DNA of 64,000 nucleotides from NCBI RefSeq assembly GCF_014193285.1, contig NZ_JACHZE010000001.1, forward strand, positions 930,001 to 994,000, read 5' to 3'. Positions 48,319 through 57,116 of this stretch are shown here, piece after piece (position 1 is the first letter of the stretch; every line of letters starts with the position of its first letter). The notes under the pieces are model-generated. The model ran no database searches. It was given only the letters and a program-made list of their open reading frames with translations, and had not been told where the DNA came from. The stretch comes from Atlantibacter sp. RC6 (GTDB taxonomy: Bacteria > Pseudomonadota > Gammaproteobacteria > Enterobacterales > Enterobacteriaceae). The position numbers and the translations under genes are program-made.

Positions 48319-48777
48319 ATGTTAAATTATAAAAGGATTGGAGCTATTTTAGTTATTTTTATAACTGCATACTGCATATGGATTATTTTCAGACCAACAA
48401 AAATAGTCAGAGTGGATAATGGTACGGTTTTTGTAGAACATTTGCCAATGACAACACAAGGGAAATTAAAATGGTGGGTGAAAAACAAGGAATTACTTCA
48501 GCGAAAATATCAAATTATTAATGTACCTTATAACTTCACTGTTGCCATCATGAACTTTGATGGTTATGAAGAATTACCAAAAGGAACAAGGGATGGTTCT
48601 ATCGATGATTATACCTGCTTTGATGATATTAATGGGAAGCATGAAAAATGTGTGTATAAAAATATAGCGATAATTGTTAGGGGTAACCTTAATGGTAAAC
48701 AATTCATAAATATTAACGGTGAAACTTATGTCCAGACAAGTGGTACCCCCCCCATTTTTAACGGAGGTAATAAGTAG
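48319..48777 (+). CDS. DUF943 family membrane protein
   Basis: 152-residue protein with one N-terminal membrane segment (about 7-25, IGAILVIFITAYCIWIIF), then a periplasmic or cytoplasmic domain with the family words VDNGTVFVEHLP, KWWVKNKELL and CFDDINGKHEKC. DUF943 genes are confined to enterics, occur near DUF3289 and type VI loci, and are suspected immunity proteins. GGAG lies 9 nt before the ATG. AT-rich. A run of eight C (48746-48753) near the 3' end would shift the last ten residues if slipped. Pairing with the upstream DUF3289-like gene is inferred from spacing (35 bp). Confidence 0.72.
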   Translation: MLNYKRIGAILVIFITAYCIWIIFRPTKIVRVDNGTVFVEHLPMTTQGKLKWWVKNKELLQRKYQIINVPYNFTVAIMNFDGYEELPKGTRDGSIDDYTCFDDINGKHEKCVYKNIAIIVRGNLNGKQFININGETYVQTSGTPPIFNGGNK

Positions 48778-48820
48778 AATCAGGTCATGCGTTGAATATG
48801 CTGCATCTGCGTGAAACCAC

Positions 48821-48994
48821 TCAGTGCCATATTCGGTCGTTCGTGATTCTTGTCGGCACTTTACACGTCTTACAGTTAGGGGATTCAAAAATGATGAATG
48901 ACTTGTTGCCCTCTTTTTGAACGACAATATTTCTGGCCCCAAGGCTGGTTAATTTCTGTAATACAGCTAACTGCCCTAATTCTGCTGTGTTCAT
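48821..48994 (-). CDS. Small protein of unknown function (57 aa)
   Basis: MNTAELGQLAVLQKLTSLG... with a central IVVQKEGNKSFIIF strand and a CKTC pair near the end (residues 44-47). I do not recognise it. A good ribosome site (AGAGGAA, 5 nt spacing) precedes the ATG at 48994; a longer in-frame start at 49075 lacks one. It lies alone, convergent with the DUF943 gene, between the type VI remnants and the hsd operon. The two cysteines could bind metal. It may be a real orphan gene or a fragment. Confidence 0.5.
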   Translation of the reverse strand: MNTAELGQLAVLQKLTSLGARNIVVQKEGNKSFIIFESPNCKTCKVPTRITNDRIWH

Positions 48995-49131
48995 AAATTC
49001 CTCTTGAACGATTAAAAAAATCTCAGTAAACGCTGCAAATTTACAGCGGTGAGATAACCGCCTCAAACAACACAACCTCTAATAAAAAATACTGTGTATT
49101 TAGAGTTGATGTTTACCAAACCACTTTTATC

Positions 49132-49157
49132 AGGTCGGTCTTTCTTTTAACCGACCT
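49132..49157. terminator. Terminator after the hsd operon
   Basis: AGGTCGGT / ACCGACCT stem with a 10-nt loop, 15 bp after the stop of the nuclease gene that ends the hsd operon. Confidence 0.65.
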
Positions 49158-49171
49158 CATTCCAGCCTCTC

Positions 49172-50281
49172 TTACTCAGCCCGTTCAGTATCCCAGCGTA
49201 AAAAAACACGCTTTAGTTTCTCGATAGTATGTCGCCATTTCGGCGTAGTAGGTTTACATACCGTGTTCTGATTACCAAAGAAACCGACCTCGTTCACGGC
49301 CTCTTGCTCACCGCGGGTTTCCAGCCATTTCACGGGGACAAAATACTCGGACTTGTCGGGGTCATCCGCATTCCGGTGATAGAGATCGCTGTATTTAAGC
49401 ACATCCATCGCCCGCTTTTCGCCGTCGTCAGTGTTGATGGTGAAGCTACTGGCAGGCTCAACGGCGCTCTGTACAATACCGACGCCGACGTAACCGGTCG
49501 CCGGGATTTTTACCCATACACGATTGCCAGGCTGAAGCTGTTTTAACGTCTGACTGTACCAGCTTCCGCCCCCCGCGCTGATAAACCCATAGCGGCGCGC
49601 CTCTTCCCAGACGCGACCGTTTGAATTGCCAAACGAGACGTAAAACTCGCCGTTCCAGGGTTCTTTCGCGTTGGCGCTGGTAGCCGTGGCCTGTGCGGCA
49701 TTGGTTTGCGTTTCGCCAGGATCGATAAGCCAGGTTCGGCTCAGGAACTGCTCGTCACCATACTGGAACACCTTGAAGAACAGGACGTTAATCGAGATTC
49801 CGTATTTACTCAAATAGTCGACGATGCGTTCGGTAGAAGGGTCCAGCTCTGCCGCGACGATGATTATCTGGTGTGACTTGTTGATGGCGTCGTCTTCAAG
49901 TTCAGCATTGAAGCGTTGCTGAAATGCATCTCCCAGATTGCCGCCGCCGGAGAATTTTTCATAAATTTGCGACAAACGATCGGCGGTTAAATCATCCACC
50001 CAGGAGGCGTAATCCAGCGCCTGAGCAACCACTTCACGCGGCGTGCGATCGCGCTTAAGCTCAATCAGGATCAGCGAGGCATCCGGCGCGATAGCCAGCA
50101 GATCGATACGCCCTTTATCGAGGGTATTTTCCTGATGCCCAATAATCATCCACTGATCGGAGAGGATAGTGGGATCGTTTAAAATCATCTTCTCCAACAG
50201 TTGCTCGCTGGCGAGTTTGCTGATGGTCAGCGGCTGGGGAGTCTCTCCTATCCGCCAGATAGCATGATGAACCGGCATCAT
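49172..50281 (-). CDS. PD-(D/E)XK nuclease-like protein with EVE/PUA-like domain, linked to hsd
   Basis: 369 residues, last gene of the hsd operon, 7 bp after hsdS. The N-terminal half resembles NucS/DUF91-type nucleases: GRIDLLAIAPDASLILIELKRD gives Asp60, Glu74 and Lys76 as the PD-(D/E)XK set, followed by Gln87 in AQALDYASW. A linker rich in Ala and Thr (about 190-207) leads to a second domain (about 208-330: FYVSFGNSNGRVWEEARRYGF, GGSWYSQTLKQLQPGNRVWVKI, GYVGVGIV) that looks like an EVE/PUA-type fold. EVE domains read modified bases, so a nuclease directed by modification or an accessory to the type I system is conceivable. Function is not known; the domain calls are by eye. The first of two adjacent ATGs is used. 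Confidence 0.7.
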   Translation of the reverse strand: MMPVHHAIWRIGETPQPLTISKLASEQLLEKMILNDPTILSDQWMIIGHQENTLDKGRIDLLAIAPDASLILIELKRDRTPREVVAQALDYASWVDDLTADRLSQIYEKFSGGGNLGDAFQQRFNAELEDDAINKSHQIIIVAAELDPSTERIVDYLSKYGISINVLFFKVFQYGDEQFLSRTWLIDPGETQTNAAQATATSANAKEPWNGEFYVSFGNSNGRVWEEARRYGFISAGGGSWYSQTLKQLQPGNRVWVKIPATGYVGVGIVQSAVEPASSFTINTDDGEKRAMDVLKYSDLYHRNADDPDKSEYFVPVKWLETRGEQEAVNEVGFFGNQNTVCKPTTPKWRHTIEKLKRVFLRWDTERAE

Positions 50282-50288
50282 CTGTTCC

Positions 50289-51980
50289 TTAGTTTAATGC
50301 TGCGTCTGTGAGTGTATCCGCCATGTGGAGCTGGGTTTGTTGGGCGGATTGCAGACGAGATTTGAGGGTATCACACAACTTCATCATTCCATTGACTCTA
50401 TTAGTGATACGTAATTGCTCCTCTAAGGGGGGGAGCATAAAAGGATGGGAAGCAAACTCATCGAATAACAGACTTTCGACAGTTGTACCAACCTTAGTAA
50501 GGTTCTTCAGTATATGTGTTTCAAATCCACGTATCATCAGGAAGATATAACTATTAATATTTAAAACAAAAGGTGTTAAAACTTTTATATCTTGATTAAC
50601 GGTGCATTCAATCGCTGTTATTGCAACAGGAAATGTCCTTCTCAGAATTCCACTTCTTGCTACAAATAACAAACTACCCGGAGAGAATTTGCTCAAACCA
50701 TCTTCAATTGCCAAATCAGTAACAAAGTCCTCTGAAGTGGTTATTAACGGCGTTTTCATATCCTTTGGTGTTACCCAAGGGATATCACCTTCCCAATAAT
50801 CACCTCTCATCTTGCTAGGGGTTTTACCACCGGCAAAAGAACCTAAATGCGAAAGCGTGGCCCACTCCCAACCCTCTGGCAACTCAAAAAGTTTTTCTTG
50901 ATCACTCACTGACGGCAACGGTTTTTGTTTTTTAATTTTACCTTCTTTCACCAGTTGCGCTTTTTCCTGCTCTATACGTTTAAGCAGTTCAGATGCCGGT
51001 TCATCGTTAGGATCCTGCGGCACCAGTTTTCCCATAACTGCCAGTTGCAGAATCGTTTGTTTAAGTGCATCGATACTCGCTTCGGTGGTAAACAGCGTGT
51101 TGAAATGCTGGCTGATTCGCGCCCAGTTTTCGGCGAGTTCTTCTGCGTTTTGGCTATCGGTTAGCGTTGACAGTAGGTTTTCAACCAGTTGCTGATGCGC
51201 GTCCAAGCTGGTCAGGGATTGCTGTTCCAGTTGTTCGCAGAGGAACATTAACTCCTCTACTTTCTTTACGATACTTCTCTGTTCTTGGTATGGTGGAATT
51301 GCAACAACTATAGGATATATTTTCTTTCCAGAAATCACAGGTTGGGCAGTAGCATTCTCATTTTCTTTGAGGTTCGTTATCGTAAGTAATACTCTCAGAA
51401 AATCCAAATATAGATTCACCTCAGAGAATTCTGTTTTGAAAGCATTATCTGTGACCCATGCTCGGCTTGGCGTTACATGAATAGACCCACAATAAAATCC
51501 TACTCTTCCAATTACTAAGGTTCTTTTACTTACATTAAATGAATCATGGTAACCATTGATTCCATTTCCACCGTATACAGGAATATCACCTGACACTTCC
51601 ATTTGACTTGATGTCAATCCATCACCTGACGATACTTTTACAATATCCCCTAACCTTGTCCACTCCCACCCCTCCGGCAATTCAAACGGCTTCTCATCCT
51701 CGCTAATTTCAGATAGCGGCTTCTGCTTTTTAATTTTCCCCTGCTTGACCAGTTCCGCTTTCTCATCAGCAATACGCTTTAACAACTCAGACGCCGGTTC
51801 ATCATTCGGATCCTGAGATACCAGTTTGCCACGCACCGCCAACTCCAGAATCAGCTCGCGCAGTTTCTTAATGCCATACAGGTCGATTTTGCCATTGCTA
51901 CCACGCCCGACCGTGGAGCGGGTTTGCAGCGCAGAAGACCAGATATCGATATGGTCGGTAATTAGCTTCTCAACGCTCAT
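50289..51980 (-). CDS. hsdS: Type I restriction-modification specificity subunit HsdS
   Basis: 563-residue DNA-recognition subunit. Two target-recognition domains (about 108-225 and 374-535) alternate with two conserved regions that are near-copies of each other: residues 41-107 (ELAVRGKLVSQDPNDEPASE ... ELPEGWEW) and 307-373 (QLAVMGKLVPQDPNDEPASE ... ELPEGWEW). The recognition domains are AT-rich and the conserved parts GC-rich, the usual mosaic of exchangeable HsdS specificities. The conserved-repeat layout resembles the type IB (EcoAI-like) group. ATG shares one base with the hsdM stop (TGATG). Target sequence cannot be predicted here. Confidence 0.93.
   Translation of the reverse strand: MSVEKLITDHIDIWSSALQTRSTVGRGSNGKIDLYGIKKLRELILELAVRGKLVSQDPNDEPASELLKRIADEKAELVKQGKIKKQKPLSEISEDEKPFELPEGWEWTRLGDIVKVSSGDGLTSSQMEVSGDIPVYGGNGINGYHDSFNVSKRTLVIGRVGFYCGSIHVTPSRAWVTDNAFKTEFSEVNLYLDFLRVLLTITNLKENENATAQPVISGKKIYPIVVAIPPYQEQRSIVKKVEELMFLCEQLEQQSLTSLDAHQQLVENLLSTLTDSQNAEELAENWARISQHFNTLFTTEASIDALKQTILQLAVMGKLVPQDPNDEPASELLKRIEQEKAQLVKEGKIKKQKPLPSVSDQEKLFELPEGWEWATLSHLGSFAGGKTPSKMRGDYWEGDIPWVTPKDMKTPLITTSEDFVTDLAIEDGLSKFSPGSLLFVARSGILRRTFPVAITAIECTVNQDIKVLTPFVLNINSYIFLMIRGFETHILKNLTKVGTTVESLLFDEFASHPFMLPPLEEQLRITNRVNGMMKLCDTLKSRLQSAQQTQLHMADTLTDAALN
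50862..51062 (-). repeat. hsdS internal conserved repeat, unit 2
   Basis: Codes residues 307-373 of HsdS. It is similar in both DNA and protein to unit 1 at 51660-51860, for example the PQDPNDEPASELLKRI and GKIKKQKPL segments. In-frame recombination between the units would remove or exchange a recognition domain. Confidence 0.8.
51660..51860 (-). repeat. hsdS internal conserved repeat, unit 1
   Basis: Codes residues 41-107 of HsdS (SQDPNDEPASELLKRI, GKIKKQKPL, ELPEGWEW), in direct orientation with unit 2 about 800 bp away. Confidence 0.8.
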
Positions 51981-53452
51981 CAGTTCGCCCCCTTGTTACC
52001 CGCCAGAGCCGCACCAAGAATATCGCATAACTGATTACGCAGCTCGCTGATTTCCGCCTGCTGTTTCTGGTACTGTGCCAGCAGCTCATCCGGATCGTGG
52101 CTGATGGTTTCACCCTGGTACGGGTTCTTAATATCAAGGTTGAAGTTACGGGCGATGATGTCTTCGATGCTGACTTTCCACGCCTGATTGTTCTCTTCGC
52201 GGCTGGCAAAACCATCGGCTTCGTGACCCCACCAGTCGATTTCTGCCTGGAACTCTTCAAACTTCATCGGTTTGGTTTTGCTGTAGTTCTTCACGCCGTC
52301 CGGGTACGGATGCTCATAGAACCACACCTCTTTGGTTGGCTGACCTTTGGTGAAGAACAGAATATTGGTTTTGATGCCGGTGTACGGGTTAAACACGCCG
52401 TTCGGTAACCGCACAATGGTGTGCAGGTTGCACTCTTCGGTGAGCAGTTTTTTGATTTTCGTTTTTACACCTTCACCAAACAGCGTACCGTCTGGCAATA
52501 CTACCGCCGCGCGGCCTTTGTCGGCCAGCACTTCGATAATCAACTGCAGGAACAGGTCGGCGGTTTCGCGGGTCTGCATCTCTGCAGGGAAGTTTTTTTC
52601 AATGCCGTCTTCTTCGGTACCGCCAAACGGTGGGTTGGTGACAATCACATCAACCTGATCATCCCAGGAGGAAAGTGGCTTGTTGAGCGTGTTGTCATGA
52701 CGGATTTGCACCGGCACTTCAATGCCGTGCAGCAGCATATTGGTGGTACACAGCAAATGCGGAAGCTGCTTTTTCTCTACACCATAGATCTGCTGTTGCA
52801 GCGTTTTATGGTCTTCGGTGGTGTTGACGTAATGCTCTTTCACATGGTCGAACGCGCAGGCAAGAAAGCCACCGGTACCACATGCCGGGTCCATAATCGA
52901 CTCGCCCAGTTTCGGATCAATACGGTTGACCATAAAACGCGTCACGGCACGTGGGGTATAGAACTCACCCGCATTACCGGCGCTTTGCAGGTCGCGCAGG
53001 ATCTGTTCGTAGATATCGCCAAACAGATGGCGTTCCTGGCTGCTGCTGAAGTCGATTTCGTTAAGCTTGTTGATCACCTGGCGCAGTAACGTGCCGTTTT
53101 TCATGTAGTTGTAGGCATCGCTGAACGCTTGTTTGACCACAAAGCCACGCGGGTTTTTATCGATCGGCGCGGTGAGGTTTTTCAACGTCGGGAACAGGTC
53201 GTCGTTGACAAATTCCAGTAACGCATCACCGGTGATGCCTTCGCTGTTCGCCGCCCAGCTACGCCATAAATAGCGCTGGGGGATCGGGAACTGGTAGTCA
53301 TCCTGCTCCAGTTCCAGCTCTTCTTCCTGGGTATCAAAAATCTTCAAAAACAGCAGCCATGAAAGCTGCCCCAGACGCTGGGCATCGCCGTCAACACCGG
53401 CGTCTTTACGCATAATGTCCTGAAGGGATTTAATCACTGAACTAATCGACAT
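51980..53452 (-). CDS. hsdM: Type I restriction-modification DNA methyltransferase HsdM
   Basis: N6-adenine methyltransferase subunit, 490 residues. An N-terminal helical HsdM domain (about 1-130) is followed by the SAM-binding motif DPACGTGGFL (188-197) and the catalytic NPPF (273-276). It forms M2S with HsdS for modification and R2M2S with HsdR for cleavage. GGAAAG lies before the ATG. 72 bp separate it from hsdR, and it is coupled to hsdS by a one-base overlap. Confidence 0.96.
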   Translation of the reverse strand: MSISSVIKSLQDIMRKDAGVDGDAQRLGQLSWLLFLKIFDTQEEELELEQDDYQFPIPQRYLWRSWAANSEGITGDALLEFVNDDLFPTLKNLTAPIDKNPRGFVVKQAFSDAYNYMKNGTLLRQVINKLNEIDFSSSQERHLFGDIYEQILRDLQSAGNAGEFYTPRAVTRFMVNRIDPKLGESIMDPACGTGGFLACAFDHVKEHYVNTTEDHKTLQQQIYGVEKKQLPHLLCTTNMLLHGIEVPVQIRHDNTLNKPLSSWDDQVDVIVTNPPFGGTEEDGIEKNFPAEMQTRETADLFLQLIIEVLADKGRAAVVLPDGTLFGEGVKTKIKKLLTEECNLHTIVRLPNGVFNPYTGIKTNILFFTKGQPTKEVWFYEHPYPDGVKNYSKTKPMKFEEFQAEIDWWGHEADGFASREENNQAWKVSIEDIIARNFNLDIKNPYQGETISHDPDELLAQYQKQQAEISELRNQLCDILGAALAGNKGAN

Positions 53453-53524
53453 GTTTTCTTTCCATACTTAAAAAAGGATGCCACCGGTCGCAGACGCGGC
53501 CAGTGGCACTGTATTTACAGGTTA

Positions 53525-55966
53525 TCAGGCTAAGCGCGGGGGTAGCTGGTAGATTTCGTTTTCCAGTTCGTTAACGGCTTGCTCATACGATTTCTTGTCA
53601 CCAAAACGGGTTTTGATAATCTCAAGTGGGCGGCCCAGGGTGTCGAACGGCTTCAGTTTCAGCACCTGCACGTCTTCAATTTCCTGCACACCTTCATCGG
53701 CGTATTTGTCCAACAATGTGCTAAGAACCTGCTGCGCCGGTTCGGCGTATTTGGTGAAGTAGTTACGCTTACGCACATTCGCCGCGCGCTCCTGACGGGT
53801 TAACGGCGGCTGACCGTACACCACATGGCAGAGCAAATCAAACGGGTCGAGATCTTTACCTACCTCTTCGGCCAGCACATCCCACAGAATCCCCAGTTGC
53901 TCCAGTTCTTCGATGATGACCTGTTTGCGTGGCGCATCCTGCCATTTGCGCACGAAGCTATCCAGCGAAGCGTATTCACTGTCTTTGAGCATCGTTTTAC
54001 GGGTGTAATCCTGAAAAGACTCGGTCACCAGTTTGCCGTCAGAATCGTAATACTGAACGCGCTTAGCCAGTACTTTTACATCCACGCCATTCACATAGAA
54101 TTTGCGAACTTTGTTTTCATCATCGTCATGGAACTCACCGTTGCCCGCTTGCTTATCACGATTAACCTGATAGTCAGCGACGTCTTCTCGCGCTTCACTG
54201 GAATTTTTATCACCGTCATCCGCGTTATTCTCTGCATCCAGTTGTTCATTGAAGTCTGAATCTTTGTCAGAAATATCGCCGGGTTTCACCACCAGCACTT
54301 TTTCTGGCAGGCCATCAAAGCGGGGGTCGGCAAACAGTTCAGTCGCTTTTTTGAAATCGTGAATAGTGAACCACAGCTTGCCGTGTTTTTCGTTGATGCG
54401 TGTGCCGCGCCCAATGATCTGTTTAAACTTGGTCATCGACTGAATGTTTTGATCCAGTACCACCAGCTTACAGGTCTGCGCATCAACGCCGGTGGTCATC
54501 AACTCTGACGTTGTCGCAATAACAGGGTAAGCTTTTTTAGGATTGATAAAGTTATCCAGTTGCGCCTTGCCGATATCATCGTCGCCGGTGATCTTCATCA
54601 CGTACTTTTCGTTCTTCAACACCTGCTCAGGATTGAGCACCACCAGCGCATGGCGCATTCGATCGGCGTGATCGATGTCGTTGCAAAAAACGATGGTTTT
54701 ATCCATCGGGTTGGTACGTTTCAGGTAATCGGTAATGGTCTGCGCCACCAGCATGGTGCGCTCATCAATCACCAGCGTGCGGTCAAAATCTTTCAGGTTG
54801 TAGATACGGTCTTCAATCTCTTCGCCGTATTTATCTAACTGGCCTTTAATAGGTCGCCAGCCCTGGACGTCAACGTCGATATCAACGCGCACGACTTTGT
54901 AAGGTGCGAGAAAACCGTCTTCAATGCCCTCTTTCAGCGAATAGGTGTAAACTGGCTCACCGAAATAGTCGATATTAGAAACGTCTTCCGTTTCTTTTGG
55001 CGTTGCCGTCAGTCCAACCTGAGTGGCGCTGCCGAAATACTCCAGAATCTCTCGCCAGGCAGAATCTTCAGACGCGCTGCCGCGATGGCATTCGTCAATC
55101 ACAATCAGGTCAAAGAAATCCGGTGCCACCTGTTTATAGGCTTTTTGATGTTCTTCCGGCCCGGTAATGGCCTGATACAGCGCCAGATGCACCTCATAAG
55201 CCGGATCGATGGTACGTCCGGTAACTTTAGTCATCGCATTACCGAACGGCTGAAAGTCGTTACGTTTAGTTTGATCAACCAGAATGTTGCGGTCCGCAAG
55301 GAATAGAATGCGTTTTTTGTTTTTGGCCTTCCACAGCCGCCAGATTATCTGGAATGCGGTATACGTTTTGCCCGTACCGGTTGCCATGACCAGCAGAATA
55401 CGATTCTTTCGAGCCGAGACGGCATCCACCGTTCGGTTAATCGCCTGCATTTGATAATAACGCGGAGACTTCCCGCTGCCGTCGTCGTAATAGTCCTGGC
55501 TAATAACCGGCAACTGCTCCTGAGTGAATCCTTTCCAGATACAGTATTTTTGCCAGAGTTGTTCAGGTGTTGGGAAATCGCTGAGCGAAATTTCAGATTC
55601 GAGCTGCTGCGGATTGGTTTTATCGTGAAAGACAAACCCATCACCGTTGGAGGCAAATACAAAGGGAACATCGAGCAGACTGGCGTAGTCCAGCCCCTGC
55701 TGCATCCCTTTGCTGATGGCGTGCTTGTTAGCCTTGGCTTCGATAACTGCCAGTGGCAAGTTAGGCTTGTGATACAGCACGATATCGGCAGATTTAACTT
55801 TGATACGTGAGGCCAATTTGCCACGCACGACAATCTTGCCATCACGCAGTTTTACTTCCTGACGAATTTGCGCCAAATCATCCCAGCCTGCCTCCTTAAC
55901 CGCAGGAAGGATAAATTTGCTGATGATATCCGTTTCAGTCAGGTGCGTTTTGTTCACGCCAGCCAT
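53525..55966 (-). CDS. hsdR: Type I restriction endonuclease subunit HsdR
   Basis: ATP-dependent translocase and nuclease subunit, 813 residues from the ATG at 55966. Nuclease core Asp61, Glu76 and Lys78 ([18 protein letters not shown]); Walker A ATGTGKT (195-201); DECH box (291-294); LTATP; and QIIGRGTR of motif VI. An acidic linker (about 575-625, rich in Asp, Glu, Asn) precedes the C-terminal domain that binds the methylase. A GTG five codons earlier is possible, but GGAG fits the ATG better. First gene of hsdR-hsdM-hsdS-nuclease; all motifs are intact, so the system looks functional. Confidence 0.95.
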   Translation of the reverse strand: MAGVNKTHLTETDIISKFILPAVKEAGWDDLAQIRQEVKLRDGKIVVRGKLASRIKVKSADIVLYHKPNLPLAVIEAKANKHAISKGMQQGLDYASLLDVPFVFASNGDGFVFHDKTNPQQLESEISLSDFPTPEQLWQKYCIWKGFTQEQLPVISQDYYDDGSGKSPRYYQMQAINRTVDAVSARKNRILLVMATGTGKTYTAFQIIWRLWKAKNKKRILFLADRNILVDQTKRNDFQPFGNAMTKVTGRTIDPAYEVHLALYQAITGPEEHQKAYKQVAPDFFDLIVIDECHRGSASEDSAWREILEYFGSATQVGLTATPKETEDVSNIDYFGEPVYTYSLKEGIEDGFLAPYKVVRVDIDVDVQGWRPIKGQLDKYGEEIEDRIYNLKDFDRTLVIDERTMLVAQTITDYLKRTNPMDKTIVFCNDIDHADRMRHALVVLNPEQVLKNEKYVMKITGDDDIGKAQLDNFINPKKAYPVIATTSELMTTGVDAQTCKLVVLDQNIQSMTKFKQIIGRGTRINEKHGKLWFTIHDFKKATELFADPRFDGLPEKVLVVKPGDISDKDSDFNEQLDAENNADDGDKNSSEAREDVADYQVNRDKQAGNGEFHDDDENKVRKFYVNGVDVKVLAKRVQYYDSDGKLVTESFQDYTRKTMLKDSEYASLDSFVRKWQDAPRKQVIIEELEQLGILWDVLAEEVGKDLDPFDLLCHVVYGQPPLTRQERAANVRKRNYFTKYAEPAQQVLSTLLDKYADEGVQEIEDVQVLKLKPFDTLGRPLEIIKTRFGDKKSYEQAVNELENEIYQLPPRLA

Positions 55967-56283
55967 AGCAGGGCACTCCACGAAATTGGGTTAGCTCTGA
56001 TTTTACACAGAATAGTGCCTGACGTAATGATCTGAAACGATGTTTTGGGTAGCTACCGATAAGCTACGTTTTTGGCAGAACAATTGCTGTTGCTTCCCTG
56101 CCAAAGATTTTTTTATCTTTTGTAATTCCTGAAATTCGCTTCAGAAACGAAATAAATGTTTTCCCTGAATCGCCACCGATAATCTATATACTTTCGTTCG
56201 AACAAATTGCCATCAGCGTTGAGTTGAGAAATCGATAGTCCTATAGTGACAGCATAAACGTCCGTCACGTTGAGAACTTATTT
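55967..56283. promoter_or_regulatory. Divergent control region of hsdR and the DUF4160 gene
   Basis: 317 bp, AT-rich, no gene. It holds inverted repeats (GTAGC/GCTAC near 56051-56071; TTGGCAG/CTGCCAA around 56082-56107 followed by a run of T) and the 8-bp palindrome GTTCGAAC (56196-56203). TATATA-like sequences near 56185 could be a promoter for either side. No operator can be assigned. Confidence 0.4.
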
Positions 56284-56526
56284 ATGCCTGTCATACTAAG
56301 GTTCAAAGGATATCGTTTCTTTTTCTATTCAAACGAAGGCGATCCCCGTGAACCTGCGCATATTCATGTGCGTGGTGTAGAAGAGGAAGCTAAATTCTGG
56401 TTAACACCTGGGGTGCTTTTAGCACGTAACGACGGTTTTAATGCCCGAGATCTGAAAGAATTGCTCGGTGTCGTTGAAGAAAACCACACTATGCTGATGG
56501 AGGCCTGGAATGACTATTTCGGCTAA
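56284..56526 (+). CDS. DUF4160 domain protein (possible toxin-antitoxin partner)
   Basis: 80 residues: MPVILRFKGYRFFFYSNEGDPREPAHIHVRG..., typical DUF4160 with the conserved EPAHIHV and AKFWL words. DUF4160 genes are nearly always followed by a DUF2442 gene, and the pair has been proposed as a toxin-antitoxin module, but the activity is not established. The next gene overlaps by 17 bp. It is divergent from hsdR, at the edge of the defence block. Confidence 0.82.
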   Translation: MPVILRFKGYRFFFYSNEGDPREPAHIHVRGVEEEAKFWLTPGVLLARNDGFNARDLKELLGVVEENHTMLMEAWNDYFG

Positions 56527-56758
56527 GAACGTAAAATTTGACGAGTTCCATATGTGGGTCGAGCTCAGCGATGCCCGTACGTTGGGCGTGCCTCTGGCAT
56601 GGTTTCCCAGGCTGCTGCGAGCCAGCCCGCAAGCGCGAAGTAATTTTGAATTAAGTCCCCGGGGTATTCACTGGGATGAACTTGATGAAGATATCTCTGT
56701 GGAAGGGCTGCTGGCGGGACAGGGTGATATAACGTTTAAACCCCATAGCGCCGCATAA
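56510..56758 (+). CDS. DUF2442 domain protein (partner of DUF4160)
   Basis: 82 residues with the DUF2442 pattern: VELSDARTLGVPLAWFPRLLRAS and RGIHWDELDEDISVEGLL, a small fold found in many predicted antitoxins or DNA-binding regulators. It starts inside the DUF4160 gene (17-bp overlap), so translation is coupled. A hairpin follows 13 bp after the stop, the beginning of repeat copy B. Confidence 0.82.
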   Translation: MTISAKNVKFDEFHMWVELSDARTLGVPLAWFPRLLRASPQARSNFELSPRGIHWDELDEDISVEGLLAGQGDITFKPHSAA

Positions 56759-56769
56759 CTATTTCGCAA

Positions 56770-56902
56770 ACATGGCGTCATTTTTTTGCAAGCGACGCCA
56801 TTCCCCTCTCCTCTTCACCCCAGCTACTTTCACGTTTCAGTTTTGCTTAAGTCACAAACAAATCCCCTGATTTAACATAAGGTTACACCGCACAAAACCC
56901 TG
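56770..56902. repeat. Flanking direct repeat, copy B
   Basis: Hairpin ATGGCGTC (56772-56779) / GACGCCAT (56794-56801), the 41-bp tail at 56823-56863 and CAAAACCCTG at 56893-56902, in the same order and orientation as copy A at 47715-47854. It follows the DUF2442 stop by 12 bp and borders the conserved backbone (ypdK, alaC). Confidence 0.75.
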
Positions 56903-57116
56903 CTCGAAAAAAAGACGTTTTTCCGCCCTTGCCGGCTTGTTAACCCTGAAAATTAAGCGTAGATTAGCGCCCGGATGTGAGGCACATCCCCAAATCCAGG
57001 CGAAGCGGCAGGCACACCAGGGATTTGTCCCAAAGTGAAATGCGTGCGGTTTTACCTTTCTATAATGAGACCTGACGTTAATTGTGGCGTGTCATGCGAT
57101 GCGCGGAGTGAGTGAC
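56903..57116. other. Gap between repeat copy B and ypdK
   Basis: Non-coding. It contains a perfect -10 box TATAAT at 57061-57066, about 50 bp before the ypdK start, with no good -35, and otherwise nothing recognisable. No copy of the argW 3' end is present, so no right attachment site can be named. Confidence 0.5.
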
